Below are positions 10,963 through 22,493 of a DNA stretch of 64,000 nucleotides, one piece after another (position 1 is the first letter of the stretch; each line of letters starts with the position of its first letter). The DNA is from Kingdonia uniflora. Its lineage: Eukaryota > Streptophyta > Magnoliopsida > Ranunculales > Circaeasteraceae. The stretch is from assembly GCA_014058105.1 (NCBI GenBank), contig JACGCM010002568.1, positions 372,001-436,000 of the forward strand. Reading direction: 5' to 3'. The notes under the pieces are model-generated. The model saw only the letters and a list, made by a program, of their open reading frames with translations. It did no database searches and was not told the DNA's origin. The position numbers were made by a program, and so were the translations under genes.

Positions 10963-11021
10963 TATACTCAAGAACCCCCCCACTCTTAAGGCACATAAAT
11001 ACCAATTTTACCATCCATCCA

Positions 11022-11445
11022 TTGGCTCCCAACCTTCGCTCAATGTTAGCGGTGGTAGGTGGAAACCACATAGGTAACCTAACTACACAAATGGCTCAAA
11101 TGCACGATACCTTTGCGCAAGCCGAAGATTGACATGCCCAACAGATGCGCCATGTGGAAGAGGCCTGGCAATAAAAGATCTAAGTTGAATAGGAGCGTCA
11201 GATTGAGGGAACATACAAGCATAATAGAGAGATGGAAGAACTTCAAACCATTGTCCGTACGCTCTCAAGCACTCGTCTAGTCAAAAACACAGTACGACCA
11301 AAAGGTCATATGACCTTCAAAAAATTGATCAAAGATCGATTGGGCCCAAACCCTCGACCACATGTACCGACGGTCCACCTTGGCGCTACCAACGTAGGAC
11401 CATAACCACTGATTCGGTCCGTTTACCTTGGAGTTGATGTATATG
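11022..11445 (+). pseudogene. Tat-G gag, N-terminal part
   Basis: The predicted product aligns with the Tat-A/B gag start: (L)APNLRS corresponds to MAPTLRS, MAQMHDTFAQAED to the MAQAEEHYH region, then RLGPNPRPHVPTVHLG and YLGVDVYE to LGPLPNLEIPPVHTG and HLGIYPTE. The first codon is TTG (11022) where ATG is expected, so the start is lost by a single base. At least four in-frame stops follow, and homology ends where the next element begins at about 11450. The middle and C-terminal gag, knuckle and pol are missing. Confidence 0.7.
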
Positions 11446-11449
11446 AGGG

Positions 11450-12992
11450 TAGGAGTGGGTTCATGATAGATTATCATTAGTTTAATCAAAATCTTACTTA
11501 ATAATTAATGTTGTAAAAGGGCAAGTAGGGTGTCAATCCATAGAGAGGTACGTTATCTAGGGTAAACTAAAATATAGGGGAAATGGGGTTTGTTTTATCG
11601 AAAATCTACGTTATCTATGTATTGAATATTTTAATATTAAGGCTAATTAGACCTTCAGATTCCACTCTATATTAGCATATTAGGTTTTAATTATTAGGTT
11701 TTTGGTTTTCTCATCGAATTTTATTTTTTGAATCAAATTTGAGGGGTCTAGAGTTATTTTCTAATTTCTTTATGAGGAACAAATTAGAGAGCTTAACTCA
11801 CCAAGGTCTAAGCTCAAACTCTAGGTTGTTGAACTAGGGATTATGCTTCATTTTGTGATAATAAGAACAATCCTTAGTTTTAGAGGTCACTAAGTGGTCA
11901 GACCTATTACCAGGAAGACAATCTTAACATTCACCTATAGGGCTCCATCCTGAGATCTAATATGAGGGGATTGACCCTACAACATCTTAACAATAACAGA
12001 TAATTGCATAAAAGAGCTAACTTTTATTACAAAGTTAAACTAAGTTTAGAGATATAAATTCATTTCTCAAGCTCTGCAAAGCCTTAAAAAATATAAAGTA
12101 GGTTTGAAGAGGTAGAACTGATCATTAAATAGGGAAACCATAATTTTGAAATATCCTAACTACAAAAGGAGCTAACTTTTATTAAAAAGTAAAGTTTGTG
12201 CGTTGGATGAAGATTTCATCTGAATATGACACAAAGGAATCTGTAACAAAAGATTGTGATTTTAGCTGCCAGGTGGCCGACAATAGCTGGTGGGATGCCC
12301 TAGTCCGGTGGCGATTGCCAGTTGGTGGTGCCTAGAATCCCTAAATTCTTGGGCTTTTCTTAGCTAGCCTGGTAAAAAATGAATACAGGTCTAGCCTGTA
12401 GGTCCATTATCTCAGTGGTGATGCTAAATTTCAGAGATATCAACTAGCCTAATTTAGATTGGAATTGATTTGCTTAACTTCTGGAGATCCTTAGCGTAGT
12501 TTTGTTGTCATTTTAGCTCTAATTTGGCACTTTTCTTACCAAATTGTTTCTAATAAACTATTTCAGGTAGTGAGTTCGTTACTCTATCTAGATTGATTAA
12601 GGACTATTTAATAACTTCCTTCGAAAAATACTATTACTGGTGTGAAAGTGCGGTTATTTTGAAGAAACCGTTAACTTTATTTTTAAAATATTATTAATAT
12701 CCATTTTAATATCTTAAGTTTATTTTTTTTTCAATTTTGGCGCATTATTCTATAATCCCGTTAAGTAGTCAATACTCTAAGGGTTCTTTTTATTATCCTA
12801 AATACTCATTCTAGAAGATTATTTAGAGTTATGTACAATCATAGACTAATTAACTTTACTTTACCAGTTAGTGTATGAATTTTCTATAAAAATGTGAAAA
12901 TAGTTTCCCACCCCAAATTTACTTTAAACATTGTCCTCAATGATTGAACAAATAGATAAATGAATGTAAAGTAAAAATGAACGGGTGAAAGT

Positions 12993-13071
<79 letters not shown>

Positions 13072-13490
13072 GATATATGTACCGGACAGGTAGAACACTA
13101 TTTGATGCAAAAATAAAATAACTAAAATAAATACAGATTATAGAAAAGGAAAATGCATGTCAGCTACGTGTAGTCATGATCTGGGGTACCCATGCCAACT
13201 GGCTCATATATATCAATCACCTCTTGGATATCCTCATCAAAATATTCTATACACTCCTTCCCTAGGTCCCCATAGGCTCCTCCTTATCATCATTATGATG
13301 GGCTTTTACATTCGAGACATGTAACGGACCGTCATTCCCGTGCTCTTGAATTTGACAAGGTATAGCCCAGTAATCTCCTCCGTGTACCATACTTACATTC
13401 TATATATACTTATCCCGTTTATGTAACATTTCCAAAGGTTCCTAAAGAACCTTCTCTGCAGCTCGAACCACTAATGGGCCGATAAAATGA
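11450..13490 (-). mobile_element. fragment F of a non-autonomous LTR retroelement
   Basis: Two features tie this to element E (58312-64000). The phrase acattgtcctcaatg, preceded by a C-rich ccaccccaaatttac, occurs at about 12909-12943 and again near 59880 on the same strand. The phrase gacaaggtatagccc (about 13355) matches acaaggtataacccc near 60300. The left part (11490-12650) has LTR-like text such as gattccactctatatta, comparable to gattccacttcaccc in the E LTR. No coding frame survives. Boundaries are approximate: it meets Tat-G at about 11450 and Tat-B at about 13490. Confidence 0.5.
12995..13071. repeat. compound (AC)n(AT)n microsatellite
   Basis: An uninterrupted AC run of about 30 units is followed directly by about eight AT units. 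It lies inside retroelement fragment F and would be highly variable between individuals. Confidence 0.97.
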
Positions 13491-13684
13491 GTAATAAAAG
13501 TGCTGGAAGTTGATGTTGAAGGTGCTGGAAGGGGCATGGAAACTCTTGTGGGAAAAGGTATAGCTGCTGGGGCTTCGCCTGACATGATCGCAGATGGGTC
13601 AGGGTCGAGGCCTTTGACTGTGGGTGCTGAAGGCGATGCTGAAGGGCCTGTTGGGGGAGAGGATGCAGCCTTGCCGATATGAGG
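13491..13684 (+). pseudogene. 3' exon remnant of Tat antisense gene
   Basis: About 65 codons of a Gly/Ala/Glu-rich low-complexity tail end in GPVGGEDAALPI and a stop. It aligns with the C-terminus of the Tat-C antisense gene (GGPLEEGDVATPV then stop, 26140-26399). The following roughly 120 bases on the + strand also match closely (gaggtatttggta, gccttttctgatttg, gcgttggtctttgaacttgg), so the 3' untranslated end is shared. The rest of the gene was lost with the left end of Tat-B. The minus strand also has open frames here (13442-13705 and 13471-13812), but they overlap and have no family match. Confidence 0.6.
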
Positions 13685-14149
13685 TATTTGGTATTGGGGA
13701 TCCATGCCTGCCTTTTCTGATTTGCTGTTGAGTTGTAATATTTTGAGCCATGTTTTTTTTTGGCGTTGGTCTTTGAACTTGGTATGTCTGTGAGCTGTTG
13801 TACTGTGCTCATGGTGCTTATCTATTGAAATTCTGAATTTGATTCTTAACTGTATTTGAATTTGTGCCGGATGTTCTAAACTGGATTTGTTGCCTTATTC
13901 TGGCCTTGCTTTTTTCTAGATTGTTAAAATGTTGACGCTTATTCTGTTAGCTTAGCTTGTACCGAACTCTTGATATATGACTTAACTTGAGTTGTATTTA
14001 AACTGTTTCTCTGATGCATGATATTTGGAATCTTTTTTGCACTTAGTCAAATTGTGGGTATTCCTATCTGCATGTTCTATTTCTGTCGAATGACTGTAGA
14101 GTAATAGAACCCTGAAGAGCTTCGAGGATGTTGCGATACCTTTTTTGAA

Positions 14150-14740
14150 ATAGAGGGATCTGCTAGACATCGAAAGCCGAAGCCACAGCGATGTAAGACG
14201 TGGTCACCCCCAATGTATTCCCGAGGGCCGGGTCGGTCGACCATTCGTGCCCCTCGAGTCTGCTCGAATGTTAGAAGTTTGAAAATTTTCAAGGTCGCCC
14301 TCGAGTATCAGTCGAGCCGAGGGGACGTGATACCTAGGGGAAACCAAAAAATTCAATAGACTTCGAAGGCCTAGGCCAAAACGAAGCAAAAGCGTGTTCG
14401 CCCCCAACGCATTCCCGAGGGTCCGACCATTCGTGCCCCTCGAGTTTGCTCGAATGTTAGAAACTTGAAAATTCCAAGGTCGCCCCCAAGTATCAGTTGG
14501 GGCGAGGGTGGACATGATACCCGGGGTAAACCAAGAAATTGACTGGACTTCGACAGTTTTAAACATGATCGAAGAATATCTGTTCTCCTCAATTGCATCC
14601 CCGAGGGTCCGGCCTTTCGACCATCCTTGACCCTCGAGTTTGCTCGAAATTGGAAGCTTGATTATTTCGAGGTTGCCCCCAAGTATTAGTCGGGTCAGAG
14701 GGTTAACATGATACTTAGAGTAAACCAAGAAATTCATTGA
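14150..14740 (-). repeat. ~190-base tandem repeat, three units (Tat-B 3' region)
   Basis: Three diverged units lie just downstream of integrase. Each carries tgctcgaa, aaggtcgccc(c/t) with about 185-194 base spacing (14291, 14476, 14671), gtatcagtcg and the phrase acatgatacc. The same unit and position recur in Tat-C (26830-27360). Short tandem arrays in the 3' untranslated region are a known habit of Tat/Ogre elements and can seed satellites. Confidence 0.85.
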
Positions 14741-14779
14741 AAAAAGGAGACGAAGTATGGGCGAAAAAACTATTTATTG

Positions 14780-15990
14780 ATTATTCTGTGTTATATCAGT
14801 TGTATAAGGTTGTGGCTGTGGCCTATTATAGGAGACCAGCTGTATTGTCTTCCACTAGTTTGGTAAAGGCTCTTCGTCTTCTGTCATAAGATAGTAAGAA
14901 CCCTTGTCAGTTTTATCATACACGGCATAAGGTCCTTCCGAGGATTTGGCTAGCTTGTCGGTATTTTGAGGCTTCGAGGATTGGCTGACACTTTGAAGTA
15001 CCAGATCTCTAATGTTGAAAATTTGTGGTCAAACTCTCTTGTTGCAGGACTTCTAAAGTGATGTATGGTAACGGCCAAGGTTGGCAATAGCTCGGTCTCT
15101 AGTTTCATCGATCCATAGCATGTTGCATGCGAGCTCAAACTTATTGTCTTCATCTGGGAGGTTAGGATCTCGTGTAGGTACTTCGAATTAAGTAGGGAGC
15201 ACAACTTCGGTATTGTATGCTAGAAGGAAAGGGGTGTAGCTTGTAGATTTTCTTGGTGCTGTTCGATAGGCCCTGAGGACATGCTGTAACTCTTGAACCC
15301 ATCGACCCTTCTTTACATCGACCCATTTCTTAAGACCGTCGACGATGGTTTTGTTAATTGCTTTGATTTGACCGTTGCCTTGAGGGTAGTAAGGTATTGA
15401 AGGGGAGAGGATGATGTTGTGTATTTTGAGAAAGTTTCTGACTTTGCTGCCGGCGAACTGGGGACCATTGTCGATTTGAATCATATGAGGGTAGCTGAAG
15501 CGTGTGATGATATTTTCCTATAGAAATTTGATAACTTCTTTTCTCTGGTTTGGCGCAAAGGTACAACTTTGACCCATTTGGTGAAGTAATCTATTGCAAC
15601 AATGATGTTTTCTCAGCTACCCGAGGCTTTAGGGAAGGGGTCGATGAGATCGATAGCCTATCTTTTAAATGGCCAAAAGACTTGACTGGAATGGAGCTCT
15701 TATGATGGGTAACGTATGTCGTAGGCATGGCGTTGGCATTTGTCATAATGTTTGGCGTACTCTTCGGCCTATTTTTTCATGTTCGGCCAAAATAAAACTT
15801 GAGAGATGGCTCGAAGGGCCATAAAACGGCCAGTAGTGTGAGCGCCGTAGGTACTTTCGTAGAGTTTGGCGAGAATGGTAGATGTTTCGGCTAGAGATAT
15901 GCATCGAAGGAGGACGCCATTTGGGGATTTGAGATGTAGCTCGTGCTTGTGGATGGTGTATCTTCAGCAGTTTTCTAACAACGATCGTTT
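14780..15990 (-). pseudogene. Tat-B integrase
   Basis: Nearly full-length integrase. The zinc-binding region reads YGAHTTGRFMALRA, LFWPNMKK, AEEYAKHYDKC, with one Cys changed to Tyr. The core keeps Asp in AIDLIDPFPKA and in IDNGPQFAGSK, but the third catalytic position is Lys (QGNGQIKAINK; the family has GQxEA). After the core comes HVLRAYRTAPRKSTSYTPFLLAYNTE, then FELACNMLWIDETRDRAIANLGRYH and the C-terminal EGPYAVYDKTDKGSYYLM. The longest open piece is 15188-15484 (98 codons), and several stops interrupt the rest. The Lys substitution alone would abolish strand transfer. Confidence 0.87.
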
Positions 15991-17960
15991 GCCTTTGGGA
16001 TCATCTGGGAGGGTTGCATTGTTAAGGTAATGGAGGAATGGTGTTCGCCAGTTGTCTGGATCGAGACTCTCTCCCCCAGTATTGATGGTATTGACTTCCA
16101 TCTGGTCGATACTTGGGAATTCAAGTACTTCGATATGGAGTGTCTGGGATTCTGAATGGCCTAACATGGCTGCTATGTAGGCGAGGCCATCTGTATGTCG
16201 GTTTTTTCCCTGAGGGTAATAAGTGATAGTAGATTTTTTGGGAAAATGGTCTATGCGCTGGCGAATGAAAAGAACATAATCATCCATGCGACCGTTAGCT
16301 TGATTTTCACCTGAGTAGTGCCTCTGAACAAGTTGGGAATCTGTGAAATCTACAATTTTGGGAATGCCGAGGTCGAGAGTAAGGTCGAGGTCATGAATCA
16401 AAGCTTCATACTCGGCTTCATTATTTGAACATTCGAAGTTGAGCTTGACTGCCTTCTCTATTCGGTCATTGGTAGGTATGACTAAGACTATACCGATCCC
16501 TAAACTGTTAGGCCCAACGGATCCATATGTGAATAGGCGCCAGTCAGTGTTGGGGTTCCATGGATCTGTTCTTTCGGGTTGATCATCTGTTAAGTCATCG
16601 TCATGTTCTTCCCACTCGACGTCTTCGACAGGGAAGTCAGCCAAAAAATGTGCTATTGCTTGGCCTTTCAGGGATATCTGCTTCTCAAAGCCGTGTTTGC
16701 CAATATATACGGACTACTGTTGTACTCGCTTAGATTTATCTTTTTTACTGAGTACTTCTCGAAGGGGGTAACTTGTTATAATACGGATGGGGTGGGCTTG
16801 AAAATATGGCTGGAGCTTGCGAGCCGAATAGACAAGGGTGAGGAGCAGACGCTTAAGTTTTAAATATCGAGTTTCTGCGGGTGTTAACATTTTGGTTATA
16901 AAATATACAGGCTTCTCAACGTTTGAATCGAGTCTAATAAGCACTAAACTGATAGAGGTGTCTATAACAGCGAGGTATACAAATAGTATTTTGCCTTTGA
17001 TAGGGGTACTAATAATGTGTGGTTAGCTAAGATAAGCTTTGGTTTGAGGAAGGCCTGTTCACATTCAGGTATTCAGTTGATCTCGGGGTTAATTTTCTTT
17101 TTTGCTATGTGGACGCCTTGGTCGCGTAAGAGGGAAAAGAGTCAAGCACATCTGTCTGAGGATTTGGAAATGAAACGATTGAGGGCTGCTATCTTACTAG
17201 CCACTTTTTGGACGTCTTTTTTGGTTCTAGGCAAAGGCATGTCGATGAGGGCTCAAATGTGTGTGGGATCAATCTCGATACCTTATTTACTGATGAGATG
17301 ACCTAAATATTTACCAGACAACACACCAAATTGGCATTTATCTAGGTTGAGTTTCATGCTGTATATTTGAAGTATCGAAAAGACTTCGGTTAGGTCCTAG
17401 ATATGGGTCTCTTTCTGAAGGCTCTTGCATAACATATCGTCGATGTAAACTTCAACCGACTTGCCATGCAAAGGTTTAAACATGGTTATGACAAGGCACT
17501 GATAAGTGGCCCCCAGATTTTTAAGGCCGAAGGGCATGACGTTAAAGTAGTAAAGGCCCTGTTCAGTGATGAAGGAAGTGTTAAGTTAATCTTCGAGGAG
17601 GAGGGGTACCTGAATGTAACCCGAAGCCGCGTCCATCATTGATAGGCGTTCATGTCCAACAGTGGCATCGAGGAGTATTGAGATGATCGGGAGGGGGAAA
17701 CTATCCTTCGGTGTGTACTTGTTGAGGTCGGTGAAGTTGATGTAGAGTCTGATCTTGTCGCTCTTCTTGGGAACTGCCACAATATTTGATATCCAGTTAG
17801 CGTAGTTTACATCTCTAATAAATCTTGCGGCTATGATTTTGTCTACTTCAAGGTTCACTGCTTCTTCAAGTCGTAGTACCAGGTTACGCTTCTTCTATTT
17901 TACTACTGAGGAATAGGGAATAAGGTCGAGGCGATGGCAAGCCAAACTGGGGTTGATGTC
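15991..17960 (-). pseudogene. Tat-B reverse transcriptase, RNase H and archaeal-type RNase H
   Basis: RT is recognisable from about 17960 downwards: KVDKIIAARFIRDVNYANWISN, FTDLNKYTPKDSFPLPIIS, ERLSMMDAASGY, then VEVYIDDML with YIDD intact at about 17430. RNase H follows at about 16690-17110 (YFITKMLTPAETRYLKL, ITSYPLREVLSKKD). The second RNase H lies in the 226-codon open frame 15964-16644 (LFTYGSVGPNSLGIGIVL, NNEAEYEALIHDLDL, FTDSQLVQRHY, RHTDGLAYIAAML). In that domain the first catalytic Asp of TDG is Tyr (TYGS). The RT part is split by frameshifts. Confidence 0.87.
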
Positions 17961-18179
17961 GGGCATCTCCTGGAACATCCATGCAAAAACATTTTTATTT
18001 ATTCGAAGGAAATCTGTAAGTTCGAGGTGTTCTACATCGTTTAGAGAAGTTCCAATGAATGTACCTCAACCAAGACCATCGAGTTCGATATGAACGGTGG
18101 GTTTGATGGGTAAGGTGGTATCTGTCAAAGGTGTAGGGATAGAAAGGGATAGTGATTGCTATGGGCGGCTGACGAGTTT

Positions 18180-18650
18180 TTGGGTCTGATTGATCTCCGG
18201 ATGCTCGCATGAACGAGCAAAGCACTGAGAGCCCTTCAAGTTCTAAGTACCATCGGGAGTGGTAAAACAAAGGGTCCGATGGTATGTCGAAGGAATGGCT
18301 TGCATGGCGTGAAGCCAGTCATGCTCAAGAATACCGAGGTATTCGGACTTCTTGTCGATGACAAGAAAGCTGGTTTGATGTGTGTCTGGTAGGTTGATTT
18401 GACCAACAAGAACTTCTGTGGCCCTATTGAAGCCTTTCAATTTGACATTGACAGCAGTAATGAGGTCTATCTTCTTCATGGTTTTGATAGTTTGGAAGAA
18501 AAGGACATCAGCTGCACTCCCTCTATCAATCAGCATGGTGTGGAGGACAAGGTGCTCGATTTTAATCATGATGACTAATGGATCAGAAAGGGGGAAACAG
18601 ACGTGTGAAAGGTTACAGTCGATGAATGAAATGCTTTGAGTCAAGGCCAA
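18180..18650 (-). pseudogene. Tat-B aspartic protease
   Basis: A frame of 135 codons (18243-18650) begins in the gag/protease linker (ISFIDCNLSHVCFPLSDPL) and carries MLIDRGSAADVLF at 18517-18540. Arg replaces the Thr of the DTG triad, which should kill activity. The expected LVIDKKSEYLGILEHDWLHAM block follows. A few residues between strands (VTTGPITLQ in the sister) are shortened. The remaining downstream linker to RT has stops. Confidence 0.83.
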
Positions 18651-18699
18651 AGGCTTGATTCTGGCAGGAGGGCGGGTAACTTCTCTTGGTAAGTGAGTT

Positions 18700-20329
18700 T
18701 ATAGCAATCTTTGACATGCTTGCGCTTGCTCTTTAAACGGCCACTGTCGAAGTTGTCGACCTAGATGAAACAAATCCGACAGATATGCACATCGGCCGGG
18801 TCAGCGGCAGGGGTGGGTTGAGACTTGAGGTATGACCCGTCAAGGTAGCTGGGAAGGTCAGCCAAATACTCATGAAGACGACTTGTTTTGTGGATGATCT
18901 CGAGAGAGCGCTGGAGGGCAAAACATTTATTGTTATAGTGACAATTACATTTGTGATTGCTACAATATGGTTCCCCTGGTCTAACTTCGATTGTGAAAGA
19001 GATACGCCAGATGGGGTCTGCCTGTATGTGAGGTAACAAGGTGCTGAGAGGGGCAGTAAGTATGGGTAAGACTGGCTTTGGTCGCTTCTTGCAAGCTTCA
19101 GTGCTGTTATAGATGTTAGGGCGTTTGTGGCTCTCAGTTTCATGTGAGACAGGAACGATCAGGGGTGTTGGAGTAGGAGGCAGGTTTTATTAAGGTTTAT
19201 TGAAGTTGGTTGCGTTTGAAGGCTGGCTCTATTTGCGGGATTCGTGAAGGGGATGGAGGTCGATATAACCATTGACCTTCGAGAGCATCTCCTTGAGTGT
19301 TCGAGGTTTATGGAGAACCAAGTATTCTTTTAGACAACTGTGATCTTGTAGGGAATTAGAATACGCGAGTACAACATTCGCGCAGTCAAGGTTCTCAACT
19401 TTCCTTGACCCATCAAGAAACCTATTGGTGAAGGCTTCGAGTATCTCGTTATTGGATTTTCTGAAATTAAACAAGGCATCGACTCGGACTTCTCTGTCTT
19501 TATTGAAGGCAAAATGGGCGATGAAAAGCTATGATAGTTGCTCGATGCTCCGCATTGAGCCATTTGGAAGGTTGTGATACCATCGAAGGGAGCTATCAGT
19601 AAGGCTGGTTGGAAAAAGGTGGCATAACAGGTAGTCGGCAGTGGAATAGAGGCTCAACGCATTTTGGGGCAAAAAGGGTTTTTCAGTTGACTTTAGGAGT
19701 TAGGGGTTGGGCTCGTGCTGACGCGAATAACGGGTTGTATTTTGTGCTCGAAGTCCTACTGTACGGCATAGGCTGGGTGAGGGTTGGGGGATAGAGGGAT
19801 TTGAGGATGGTAAGTTCGAGCATGTGGCATGTATTCGGCACTGGGTTTCCCAAGTCGTTCTTGAGCAGGACGGCGACTGGAGGAGCGGAGGGTGGAGTCA
19901 GACGAATCTTCGGTGGGGTAAATCCCGAGATGGATAAAACTAGTTGGGGGAATAGTATGAGGAGTGCCTTCGGTGCCAGTATGTACTGGGGGTATCTCGA
20001 GATTTGGTAAGGGTCCCAAACCAGCGCGGGCTGATGCGCGCGATGGGTCTTGTGCTTGGGATGGTCGAGCAGCTTCCAGAGGTTGTAGTCTCTGCAGCTC
20101 TCGGACGGTGTTACGTTGCTCGTCAATTGTCCGGTTCTGTCTGTTCTCATCGTCCAGGCAGTAGTTCCGTTCGGTTTCTAGCTCAAGCTGGTGCTTTTCG
20201 TGTTCCTGGTAAAGTTGTGCGTGATAGTGTTCCTCGGCTTGAGCCACTTATTGAGATAACAGGGCTACTTGGGTGACCACTCCGTCGACGGAGATGCCGG
20301 TATGGCCTGAATTAGAGCGGAGGGTGGGG
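18700..20329 (-). pseudogene. Tat-B gag
   Basis: The start region reads T-TPTLRSNSG, so the ATG of the sisters (MAPTLRS) is replaced by ACA. A charged segment follows (MAQAEEHYHAQLYQEHEKHQLELETERN), then LQRLQPLEAARPSQA and the proline-rich PPVHTGTEGTPHTIPPTSF. The gag core is at 19229-19563, FNFRKSNNEILEAFTNRFLDGSRKVENLDCANVV, leading to LSKVNGYIDLH. The zinc knuckle at about 18920-18965 is complete, C-X2-H-X4-H-X4-C (CSNHKCNCHYNNKC), unlike Tat-A and Tat-C. Frameshifts separate these blocks. Confidence 0.82.
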
Positions 20330-20414
20330 GTTGTTGAAGATAACCGGCTAAAATTAAGGACAAAGGGAGGGGAAAAAAGAGATTGGTAGTGTGGGAAGCA
20401 TTGACAACGCCAAA

Positions 20415-21148
20415 TGTAGGGGCCTAACTTCTTTCGTTGGAAAAGTCGGCTCTTACACCACGGGGTTAATCCACAATCAAATGAATGCAAGTAAATAATC
20501 TAGAGCATGAACAATCTATGGACAATATACTTGCGTAGAGGCTTGAATGTGATGCTCTACGACCTCTGATTAGGATTTTTAAGAGTGTATTTATTACTAA
20601 TGAGTAATCAAAGGTTCGAGTACTGAGTTTTTATAGAGTGATCGAAGGTAAACTGCAAAGGGGCTGGGAAGAATTTTTCTAACCACTCCTTGGTTCCCCA
20701 TCTCTCCTATTTATAGAACATAGGAAGGGCTGAGTCACCAAGGTTAGGTCAGATTATAAGGGTACTATCCCAATATTTCGCCGTGGGTATGGGCGCCGGA
20801 AATGTCGGAACAGTCACTGTAGCAGTTGTTGGGTCTGTCTCTGTACTTTTACACTATAACAGTGGTTGGGCCTATCACTATAGCTGCAAGGACCAACCAC
20901 TGCGCTGTCATGTCCAGTGAGCTGGCTGCCTGTCCTGTCATACTTCGACTATGTGTAGATGTGGCCAAAGTGTTTATGCTGCGATGTGTGGAGTCCATTC
21001 TTGAGGCTTGTTCGGAGTCGAGGCTTCGTCTTTGGATGATCTTTGGGAGGCTTGTTTGTGGGTTTATTGGATTCGAGATGTTCGAGTAGGCTTCGAAGTA
21101 GCCTTCAAGTGTCTGAATTGGGTGGAGGGCTGCGAGAAGGCTACTACA
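20415..21148 (-). repeat. Tat-B 5' LTR and primer site
   Basis: A 734-base LTR with clean ends: TGTAGGGGCC on the left and GGCTACTACA on the right, so TG...CA on either strand. The U5 end on the minus strand has GTGGTGTAAG, then TTAGGCCCCTACA, and next to it TTTGGCGTTGTC, a decayed tRNA-Asp-type primer site. It aligns over its whole length with the LTRs at 8115 and 32914. Its outside neighbour is anonymous DNA leading into a CACTA terminus 20 bases away. Confidence 0.9.
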
Positions 21149-21168
21149 TAGTTAACTGGCACTACAAA

Positions 21169-21880
21169 AAAATAGGTAATCGCCACTGATAGCTTTTAGA
21201 GACCAAATATTAGGGACCGAGTAAAATTTGTCTCTAATAATAGAACATTTGGGAAGAATTTAATTCAGTCTCTTATATATATATATTTAGGACAGAGAGA
21301 ATCACCTGTCCTTAGAGCATCTCCTAAGTGCCTCTTATATTTTTAGTTCAAATCCGTTTAGTCACGAAACTCTCTTTCTTTCTTTCTTTCTCGTTTTTTT
21401 TTCTCTCTCTTCGATCACGAAGAACAATTGACAAAATCTTGGTCTTCATCGCCTCTCCTCCCTATCAAGGGTTTCAATCTTACTCTCTCTGCAGCTATTG
21501 ATTATAAATATACATGTGTAATTTTGATGGTTTACCAACATCTTCTACCTTGAAGGAAGACGAAACAACAAATCCTCTTACGATTGCCACAATTCGATCA
21601 TCAGGTAACAATTTCCCCAATATAATTTCAATTTTATGGTTTAACTTCCGTTTTACATAGAGATTATAGTATATAGTAAACCTTAGTTTTGGAATTCATT
21701 TTCAAATAGGTTGTTGAGTGCATACTTAAGTATCTATCGTTGGTACTACACCATGGGTTTCTTATCTTCCCCAATTCACTTTGCATTTTTTAGATTACTT
21801 GGGTTTTAATTTTAATTCCTATTTATTGGCATCAAAGGGTCTCCAATAATTTTAATTTTTAGATTACTTTGCGGCGAGTA
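21169..21880 (+). mobile_element. CACTA-type transposon terminus
   Basis: CACTACAAAAAAATAGG at 21169 matches the terminal motif of plant En/Spm (CACTA) transposons (CACTACAAGAAA). Subterminal text with short inverted pieces (accaaatattagggaccga, tttgtctctaata) and a CT-rich, UTR-like stretch (21380-21480) follow. No transposase frame and no matching right end are found, so only one end is preserved. The inner limit is arbitrary. It abuts the Tat-B LTR outside edge. Confidence 0.5.
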
Positions 21881-22411
21881 GAGCTGGGCCTTCTAGAAGT
21901 AGGGCTGCTGTTTGAGGTGGTGATGATTGGTATCTTTGTATTGTGAGGTTTTATGTAGAGGTTTTTTTTGGGTTGGTTGTAGCAATGTATTTAGGTTTGA
22001 AATTTATACTGTTTTGTTGTTGTATGTGGTGGAACGGAATGAAAATAATATTTTGTTGCAATTCGAGTTTTCGTAACTGCTTGGCATTGGAAATGAATAG
22101 ACTCGTAGTCGCGATAGAAAACTTCTCTCATCAAATGCTTAACAGGTAATACTGATAAACGATGTAAAAGGTATTCTCGAAGTATAATGATGTGGTCGAA
22201 TATAATTAACTGGTAGGCATTGAAAAATGGTTGAAGGTTCGATGAACGAGGTTTGACTGCCTGTCTTCGTAAATGGTGTGTCTATACGCGATTAGGGGAA
22301 ACTGCTATGTCTGGGAAGTTGAAAAGGTTGGCTATTGAGTTTTTGAGGTATGGAATTGAAGATCATAATTAATACGGCTAGGGAAGAGGGAAAGTTGAAG
22401 TTAGATTTCGG

Positions 22412-22419
22412 GTATAAAA
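22412..22419 (+). promoter_or_regulatory. TATA box of small antisense ORF
   Basis: A TATAAAAG box within ggtataaaagg, 75 bases before the ATG at 22494, with a CT-rich leader between. Position and spacing fit a plant core promoter on the strand opposite to Tat-C. Confidence 0.5.
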
Positions 22420-22493
22420 GGAACTGTTGTAGAGAGGATTTCTTATCGTTTTACAATCTTTCTTCATCTTTCTTCTTATTTTCTCGGATCAGA

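Larger units (their letters stand above)
10365..11450 (+). mobile_element. orphan Tat 5' end (LTR, primer site, gag start), Tat-G
   Basis: This is the only Tat copy on the + strand: an LTR ending CCCATACA at 10950, a primer-binding site, and the first part of gag. Homology stops near 11450, where a different retroelement begins. The rest of the element is not elsewhere in the window. The LTR end shares the pattern GGTGTAAG, about 30 bases, then (T/A)A(A/G)GCCCxTACA with the Tat-B and solo LTRs, so it belongs to the same wider family but to a different subfamily. Confidence 0.75.
13491..21148 (-). mobile_element. Tat-lineage element Tat-B (3' end truncated)
   Basis: Second copy of the Tat-A family. 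From right to left it has a 5' LTR, primer site, gag, protease, RT, RNase H, archaeal-type RNase H, integrase (complete length), 3' tandem repeats and the last exon of an opposite-strand gene. No 3' LTR is found. The copy stops near 13490, where fragment F begins. It is longer than Tat-A at the 3' side and is decayed by many stops and small indels. Confidence 0.9.

Noticed and set aside
12995..13071. AC/AT run as a regulatory Z-DNA element
   Set aside because: It is a plain compound microsatellite inside a retroelement fragment, and nothing nearby is regulated by it.
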